A stretch of DNA of 39,140 nucleotides from Chitinophagales bacterium. Its GTDB lineage: Bacteria; Bacteroidota; Bacteroidia; Chitinophagales; UBA2359. Positions within the stretch are counted from its first letter, which is position 1; every line of letters begins with the position of its first letter. A program made the position numbers and the translations under genes. The DNA lies in assembly GCA_020629005.1 (NCBI GenBank), contig JAHDEE010000022.1, forward strand, positions 1 to 39,140, given 5' to 3'. The notes under the pieces are model-generated. The model worked only from the letters and a program-made list of their open reading frames with translations. It was not told the DNA's origin and searched no databases. This document shows, piece after piece, positions 34,469-39,140 of this stretch.

Positions 34469-35203
34469 ATGGGAAAGAATAACTTCTTTGACTTGCTGAA
34501 AAATGCTGTCGATAAGGTTCAAAAGGACAATCACGATAATCCCGAAGAAAAGACAGCCCCTTCAAACTTGTTTGACCGAATCCGAGAAAACCTGGCCAAT
34601 TCCAGAGAGAAAAGAGAGGAAACCAAAGACTCCGGAAAAGGACTCTTTGACGTATTCCGTGAGAAACTACAGGAAGCAAGAAAACAGAACGAGGAAGATC
34701 CAAATGAAGAAACAGCGGAGCCAACTGTTTTTGAACAGCTTCAGGCGGAGATTGAACGACTGAAAGAGGAAAAGGCCATCGCCGAAGCAAACCAGCCGGA
34801 ATACGGTCCACAGCAAGCCCCGGAAGGCTATGTAGAATACGGCCCCGATCCTGAGCCAACTCCGACACCAAGAGAACGTCCGGCTCCGGTAGATCCTATA
34901 CCATCGCAACGTATCGATCACATACCTCCTCCTAAACCCGATCCTATTCCTGCGCCAAGCAGCAAACCACGCGCAATACCCCCAGGAATGAGATCAATTA
35001 TTTCCGGTGGAAGCATTGCGGTACGTACCGAACCTAAGATGGCCGCTCCTCAGTTGCCGGAAAGAATTCCTGCAAAAACCAATCTACGCGTGCTTGAACA
35101 TACCATGGACAATGCCATCAAGCTAGATGGAAAACTAACTGGCTGGTGTCTTGTAGAGCATGGCGGTATGCGGGGCTGGGTGCTCGACTTCTATGTCAGT
35201 TAG
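34469..35203 (+). CDS. SH3-like domain protein with charged linker
   Basis: 244 residues, no signal or membrane span. Residues 1-110 are acidic and lysine-rich, with three spaced F-D-x-[LIV] blocks (NFFDLLKNAVDKV, LFDRIRENL, LFDVFREKL) that look like degenerate repeats. A Pro-rich linker spans ~110-170. The end (~175-244) is a bacterial SH3-type beta-barrel: SIAVRTEPKM near its start and GWCLVEHGGMRGWVLDFYVS at the end. SH3b domains often bind cell-wall peptides, but lacking a signal this one may act inside the cell. It ends in a strong terminator. Confidence 0.8.
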   Translation: MGKNNFFDLLKNAVDKVQKDNHDNPEEKTAPSNLFDRIRENLANSREKREETKDSGKGLFDVFREKLQEARKQNEEDPNEETAEPTVFEQLQAEIERLKEEKAIAEANQPEYGPQQAPEGYVEYGPDPEPTPTPRERPAPVDPIPSQRIDHIPPPKPDPIPAPSSKPRAIPPGMRSIISGGSIAVRTEPKMAAPQLPERIPAKTNLRVLEHTMDNAIKLDGKLTGWCLVEHGGMRGWVLDFYVS

Positions 35204-35239
35204 GTGCTTTCCCACTCAAATGAAATATCTACAAACAAC

Positions 35240-35273
35240 AGAGGGGCCTCATTTGGCCCCTCTTGCGTTTTTA
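35240..35273 (+). terminator. Rho-independent terminator
   Basis: AGAGGGGCC (35240-35248) and GGCCCCTCT (35255-35263) pair perfectly around TCATTT, then TGCGTTTTTA. It lies 36 bp after the SH3-type gene and ends its transcript; it may also help separate the convergent nuclease gene. Confidence 0.9.
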
Positions 35274-35302
35274 TGTCTTCAATGTAATCATCGCCTTGGC
35301 TC

Positions 35303-36970
35303 CTAATATCGAACCTTAGGCACCGACATCAGCGTCCAGTTGAGCTTGTACCAATTGTAATCAGCAACAGTCACCAGGCCATCCATATCCACATCGGCAT
35401 TGAGATAAGTGTAGATCGCTGAAGGATTTACCATATACAGACCGTAATCTCCAAATTCAATCACACCATTGGCCGTAAAATCCCCTGCAGGAATCACAAA
35501 ATCTGCTCCGGCCTGCTTAGCAATGCTACCCATCGTTTGGTCAGCTAACGTGAAGTCATACATCAACAATCCCCCTCCCAATGGCTGAGGCAATCTACTA
35601 ATCACCGGCAAGTGATTTCTACTTCTTAGCGCCACGAAATAGTTGGCACCAGGCAAGGACTCAAACTCAATTGTATGCGTAGCATTGGCGTTTACCACAC
35701 TGCCATCCTCCAGCAGCATCGCGGCTTGCTGTGCTACCAAACTAGTATCAGCTTCCGCATACAACTCGATCAAGACCCAGTCTACTAAAGGATCTCCCGC
35801 ACTAACTGGATAGCTTTCTGTTCCTGCATAGTTCCACGGAGCTCCGGAAAACACCTGTGTTCCGGGCAGCAAACTTAGTTCATTCAGCTCCGCCTGCATG
35901 CCCCCGGCACCATCATAAACAGCTTCCATCAAAGCCCGCACCTCAAGACGCAAGTCACAAGAACCCACCGGATCTATTACCAATTCTGCGAGCACAGGAA
36001 AATGATCGCTCATTTCAAATAAGGCATTGGCAACCGCATCAGAAACCTCAGCATTCAAGCCTCCTCCAGGCACACTGACCGATGGATCAATCAAAGCTTT
36101 ATCATAATGCAATCCATCATTGCCATATACCTCGTAGCTGCCACTAAGCAAACTCACCTCACCTGTGCCACTCATAATTTCATCCGCAAAGAATATCATA
36201 TCGAAACGATCATCAATCCCCCCCGGACTGCCACCCCAGGAGCCAGGATAATCATCAGATCTGGTAGACTGAGTAAAAACGTCTCGGTAAGCATAATTCT
36301 TCCGCAACCAACCAGGCACTACGTCCTGCAGCACCTGCGAGTTACCCGGATCAATTAGCGCATGATAGCCAGGCTCCTCCCCTGTCGAGTTATCACTGTA
36401 AAAATTAAAGTCGCCCCCAACCAGCACATTTTCCAAATTTGGCAATCCATCCATATAGGCATACAAGACATCCACCGCATCGGCTCTAGCCTCCGCATTT
36501 GTGGCACCCTGGGAAGCCTTCAAATGACAAGAAAACACATTCAAAAACATCGTATCCTCATGACAAGCCAATTGCGGATCGTTATAGTATAACTCATAGT
36601 GGGTTATGTCTCGGGGATAAACATAAATATCGGTTTGAGCCTTCAACACCAACTTGGTAGAATTATAATACAACATGTTTCCAAACCAGCCTCCGTTATC
36701 GTTCATCAAAGGAGCGCGATTGTAACTGTTTACACCACCTACATTGAGTGCATTATTTAAAAGCATATCTGCACCAGCCAAACTAGCCACTTCCTGCGCG
36801 ATCAATATATCCGGTTGCACCTCTTCCATAATTACTCGGAAGTCCACATCTCGAGTATCTCCAGCCTGCGGATAATTAAGTACATTATAAGTCATCATCT
36901 TCAGGGTATCCTGGGCATGCACCGAACATACCAGCGCCAAAAGAAGCAGCGCTACTGTCATTTTTTTCAT
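35303..36970 (-). CDS. Secreted endonuclease/exonuclease/phosphatase with dockerin-like tail
   Basis: 555 residues with signal peptide MKKMTVALLLLALVCSVHAQ. The EEP (DNase I-like) domain spans ~22-330. Its active residues are Asn29 in TYNVLNY, Glu60 in IAQEVAS, Asp/Asn in VGGDFNFYS near 166 and the terminal SDH in MSDHFPVLAE near 320. A beta-rich middle follows. The last ~60 residues hold two EF-hand-like dockerin loops (DFTANGVIEFGDY and DVDMDGLVTVADYNWY). No T9SS tail is apparent, so the dockerin-like part may anchor or sort it. The substrate could be DNA, RNA or a phosphoester. Confidence 0.87.
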   Translation of the reverse strand: MKKMTVALLLLALVCSVHAQDTLKMMTYNVLNYPQAGDTRDVDFRVIMEEVQPDILIAQEVASLAGADMLLNNALNVGGVNSYNRAPLMNDNGGWFGNMLYYNSTKLVLKAQTDIYVYPRDITHYELYYNDPQLACHEDTMFLNVFSCHLKASQGATNAEARADAVDVLYAYMDGLPNLENVLVGGDFNFYSDNSTGEEPGYHALIDPGNSQVLQDVVPGWLRKNYAYRDVFTQSTRSDDYPGSWGGSPGGIDDRFDMIFFADEIMSGTGEVSLLSGSYEVYGNDGLHYDKALIDPSVSVPGGGLNAEVSDAVANALFEMSDHFPVLAELVIDPVGSCDLRLEVRALMEAVYDGAGGMQAELNELSLLPGTQVFSGAPWNYAGTESYPVSAGDPLVDWVLIELYAEADTSLVAQQAAMLLEDGSVVNANATHTIEFESLPGANYFVALRSRNHLPVISRLPQPLGGGLLMYDFTLADQTMGSIAKQAGADFVIPAGDFTANGVIEFGDYGLYMVNPSAIYTYLNADVDMDGLVTVADYNWYKLNWTLMSVPKVRY

Positions 36971-37119
36971 ATGGAAGGCAATCCGTTTTAAAATGGATCA
37001 ACAAGATAAAGCTATCTAGCCAAAACCACCTGTCAGCAAGTAGGCAGCATCGAGCCTATTACCCATAGCCTAATACGTGGGTTTATTTAATTTATAAAAG
37101 GATTAGGAGCGATACGGTC

Positions 37120-37283
37120 ACCATCGGGACAGTGCCTTCCCGTGCTTTGTTCCAATGGAGGCCCCGCCTGCCTGCTCATGGTCTGCCACTGCTATCTCTC
37201 CTATCGTCGAGCTAGCATTGGCAGCCATTCGCCACGGCAGCCAGGGCCCCCATTTCCTCGTCGCCCGGGGCTATTTAGCTGCT
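37120..37283 (-). ncRNA. Flavo-1-like structured RNA repeat (copy 5)
   Basis: On the minus strand it begins CTAAATAGCCCCGGGCGACG. Arms 37154-37172 and 37236-37254 pair at 16 of 19 positions; an inner ATGG-GCC pair continues the stem. After the stem comes ATTGGAACAAAGCACGGG, the counterpart of the AACAGCGGG block. Most of the 453-bp gap between the nuclease and DUF4159 genes is this element; the rest shows nothing. Confidence 0.58.
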
Positions 37284-37423
37284 GCCTCCCCCCCATCACC
37301 AACCAGTCTCAAACGAGCACGGCTTCTTGCAGCATTGTTAACAGGATAGAGACTCCCAGGTCACATAATCAGAATGACTGCGAGACGGAATAGTACAATA
37401 AGAATAAAAAGATAAACGAGCGG

Positions 37424-38083
37424 CTATTGCTCAAACGCAAACTGCACAACATTGGCTCCCATCTGTAGTGCCTGGCGACGCACAGTTGCCGGATCATTGT
37501 GTACCGAGGGATCTTCCCAGCCGTCACCCAAATCGCACTCATAAGTATAAAAGCACACCACCCTGCCATTGTGTATCAAAGCAAAACCCTGTGGCGGTTT
37601 ATTATCGTGCTCATGAATTTTTGGAAGCCCTTGCGCAAACTTGAAGTTCTGATGATAAATCTCGTGACTATGCGGCAGCTCCACAAAATCCAAAGCCGGA
37701 AAAACCTTTTTCATTGCCGTCCTTACAAACGGATCCATCCCATAATTATCATCGATGTGCAGGAATCCTCCTGCCATCAGGTAATTGCGAAGATTCTCCG
37801 CCTCCTGCTCTGAAAAAACGACATTGCCGTGGCCAGTCATATGGACAAAGGGAAGATTAAATATTCCCGGACTGCCAACCTCCACTTCAACAGGATTTGT
37901 GTCTATGTTCATATCCAGCTCCTTATTGCAAAACTCTGCAAGATTGGGCAAAGCTGTCGGATTTGCATACCAATCGCCACCACCCTTATACTTCAGCAAG
38001 CCAAACTTAAGTGTGCCTTCACCGGCAGGACTGACCGTCATAAACAAGGTGCATATAATAACTAATCCAAATAACCTCTTCAT
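37424..38083 (-). CDS. DUF4159 domain-containing exported protein
   Basis: 219 residues from the ATG at 38083; a TTG at 38101 would only lengthen the signal. The signal peptide is MKRLFGLVIICTLFMTVSPAG. The mature part opens KFGLLKYKGGGDWYANP and has FVHMTGHGNVVFSEQEAENLRNYLMAGGFLHIDDNYGMD, GFALIHNGRVVCFYTYECDLGDGWED and a conserved C-terminus, all DUF4159. The fold resembles class I glutamine-amidotransferase-like proteins, but its function is unknown. In Bacteroidota it often sits beside MoxR/BatA-type genes, which are not seen here. Divergent from mltG. Confidence 0.88.
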   Translation of the reverse strand: MKRLFGLVIICTLFMTVSPAGEGTLKFGLLKYKGGGDWYANPTALPNLAEFCNKELDMNIDTNPVEVEVGSPGIFNLPFVHMTGHGNVVFSEQEAENLRNYLMAGGFLHIDDNYGMDPFVRTAMKKVFPALDFVELPHSHEIYHQNFKFAQGLPKIHEHDNKPPQGFALIHNGRVVCFYTYECDLGDGWEDPSVHNDPATVRRQALQMGANVVQFAFEQ

Positions 38084-38169
38084 AAGCAGATGTTTGCGCA
38101 AATGTACCGCAATTTATTGCAAGAATGCTGCCATTGTTTCTTGTAGATTATCTCTAAATTTATGGCCGC

Positions 38170-39140
38170 ATGAGCAAAGTGAAAAAACTCTTCAAAGTAC
38201 TGGGAATTCTGTTGATTCCCTTGGGTTTGCTGGCAGCCGCCGCCGCCTGGTACCTCAATCAACAAATCAACGTTCCCAACGTTCGAACGCCTAAGGAGGG
38301 AAATTCACATATCGTCTATCTACGTTCAGGATCTGATTTGGAAGACATACGACAAGCACTGACAAAAGATTCTGTGCTGATTGATCCGGCTTCCTTTGCC
38401 TGGACCGCCTCCAAAATGAACCTGAAAAAGCATATCTACCCGGGTAAGTATGAGATCCCTTCAGGGTTAAACAACCGGGAACTAGTCCGTATCTTCAGAT
38501 CCGGAAACAGCCTACCTGCTGATGTAACCATAATCAGCCAAAGAAACCTTGAGCGCGTTGCCGGAGCGGTGAGCAAGCAAATCGAAGCAGATTCAACAGA
38601 AATCATGCAACTGCTCTCTAACCCGACTTTCATCGACTCACTTGGATTTGATTCCGTCTCTATCAGCACACTAATTGTACCGGATACCTACAGATTCCGT
38701 TGGAGCACAGATGCCAGGGGATTCATCAAGAGAATGAAAAAAGAGTACGACAGCTTTTGGAATCAAGAACGCAAAGCACTGCTCGAAAAAAATGGAATTG
38801 ATCAATATGAAGCAATGATTCTTGCCTCTATCATTGAGTCCGAAACAAACCAGGTCTCTGAAATGAAAACCATTGCGGGAGTATACCTGAATCGCTACAA
38901 GAAAGGTTGGAAACTGGAAGCAGACCCCACCGTGAAGTTTGCAATGGGCAACTTTGCCTTGAGGCGTATTTTGCTGAAGCACCTCGAGTATGACTCTCCC
39001 TACAACACATACATGTATGAGGGCTTTCCTCCTGGTCCCATCTGCATTCCCTCAAAGAGTGCGATCAAAGCTGCTATCCGCCCTGATGAGCACCAGTACA
39101 TGTACTTTTGCGCCCGCGAAGACTTCTCCGGATTTCACAA
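38170..39140 (+). CDS. mltG: Endolytic murein transglycosylase MltG, 3' end beyond the window
   Basis: At least 323 residues, cut by the window edge. A single N-terminal membrane helix (FKVLGILLIPLGLLAAAAAW) is followed by a LysM-like domain (SGSDLEDIRQAL) and the YceG catalytic domain: PDTYRFRWST, ASIIESETNQVSEMKTIAGVYLNR with the catalytic Glu, LEADPTVKFAMG and YNTYMYEGFPPGPICIPS. It cuts nascent glycan strands at the inner membrane and so sets their length. Only the last part of the domain is missing. Confidence 0.93.
   Translation, partial: MSKVKKLFKVLGILLIPLGLLAAAAAWYLNQQINVPNVRTPKEGNSHIVYLRSGSDLEDIRQALTKDSVLIDPASFAWTASKMNLKKHIYPGKYEIPSGLNNRELVRIFRSGNSLPADVTIISQRNLERVAGAVSKQIEADSTEIMQLLSNPTFIDSLGFDSVSISTLIVPDTYRFRWSTDARGFIKRMKKEYDSFWNQERKALLEKNGIDQYEAMILASIIESETNQVSEMKTIAGVYLNRYKKGWKLEADPTVKFAMGNFALRRILLKHLEYDSPYNTYMYEGFPPGPICIPSKSAIKAAIRPDEHQYMYFCAREDFSGFH

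Noticed and set aside
1-39140. tRNA, rRNA, transposase, prophage or integrase genes
   Set aside because: Looked for by eye on both strands; none found. Gene-free regions are explained mostly by the structured repeats.

Overview
The window reads as chromosomal DNA from a member of the Bacteroidota, most likely Saprospiria or a close relative. The evidence is a secreted beta-propeller protein with a type IX secretion (T9SS) sorting tail, a secreted nuclease with a dockerin-like EF-hand tail, GWxTD and DUF4159 proteins, a grasp-with-spasm RiPP locus of a Bacteroidota type, and several copies of a structured intergenic RNA resembling the Flavo-1 motif. The phylum is secure; the class is an inference.

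Layout. 1-3.5 kb: a membrane GT-C-like glycosyltransferase (minus strand) and a CorA-like metal channel (plus strand) behind a leader with a long inverted repeat. 3.5-9.0 kb: a minus-strand polyphosphate operon, sixA-like phosphatase > ppk1 > ppx > fmt, with ppk2 divergent from it. 9.1-15.5 kb: a T9SS-exported sialidase/sortilin-type propeller protein, an unrecognised two-gene unit (a single-span membrane protein plus a coiled-coil lipoprotein) and a secreted APCDD1-like protein. 15.6-17.8 kb: the glycolytic pair gap > pgk. 18.4-21.9 kb: a tightly packed five-gene signalling cassette made of a small coiled-coil protein, a roadblock/longin-like protein, a Rab-like small GTPase, a cytosolic PAS histidine kinase and a single-domain response regulator.

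22.2-29.0 kb is a RiPP (probable graspetide) locus: a C39 peptidase ABC exporter, an HlyD-type adaptor, the ATP-grasp maturase GwsG, a 66-aa unknown, the SPASM partner GwsS, and four precursor peptides of 58-59 aa that are too short to be picked up as ordinary genes. The precursors have near-identical leaders ending at GG or GA and fall into two core types. One type has two conserved cysteines. The other lacks core cysteines and carries a D-N-G motif. A pair of hairpins, one terminator-like, separates the two types. In the likely pathway, GwsG with GwsS installs side-chain ester or amide links, the C39 domain cuts after GG/GA, and the ABC/HlyD pair exports the product. The GTPase-kinase cassette lies directly upstream on the same strand and could be a regulator, but no sequence evidence links the two.

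29.3-39.1 kb: an N-acetylglucosamine-kinase-like ATPase and a WbqC-like protein (minus strand); a GWxTD protein, an LpxL-type acyltransferase and a GT2 glycosyltransferase (plus strand, touching or overlapping); an SH3-type protein ending in a strong terminator; a secreted endonuclease/exonuclease/phosphatase protein; a DUF4159 protein; and the start of mltG, cut by the window edge.

Five copies of the structured repeat (one cut by the window start) sit in the large intergenic gaps. Their sequences differ, but each complete copy keeps a long stem, and they account for most of the gene-free DNA. I found no tRNA, rRNA, CRISPR array, transposase or phage gene.
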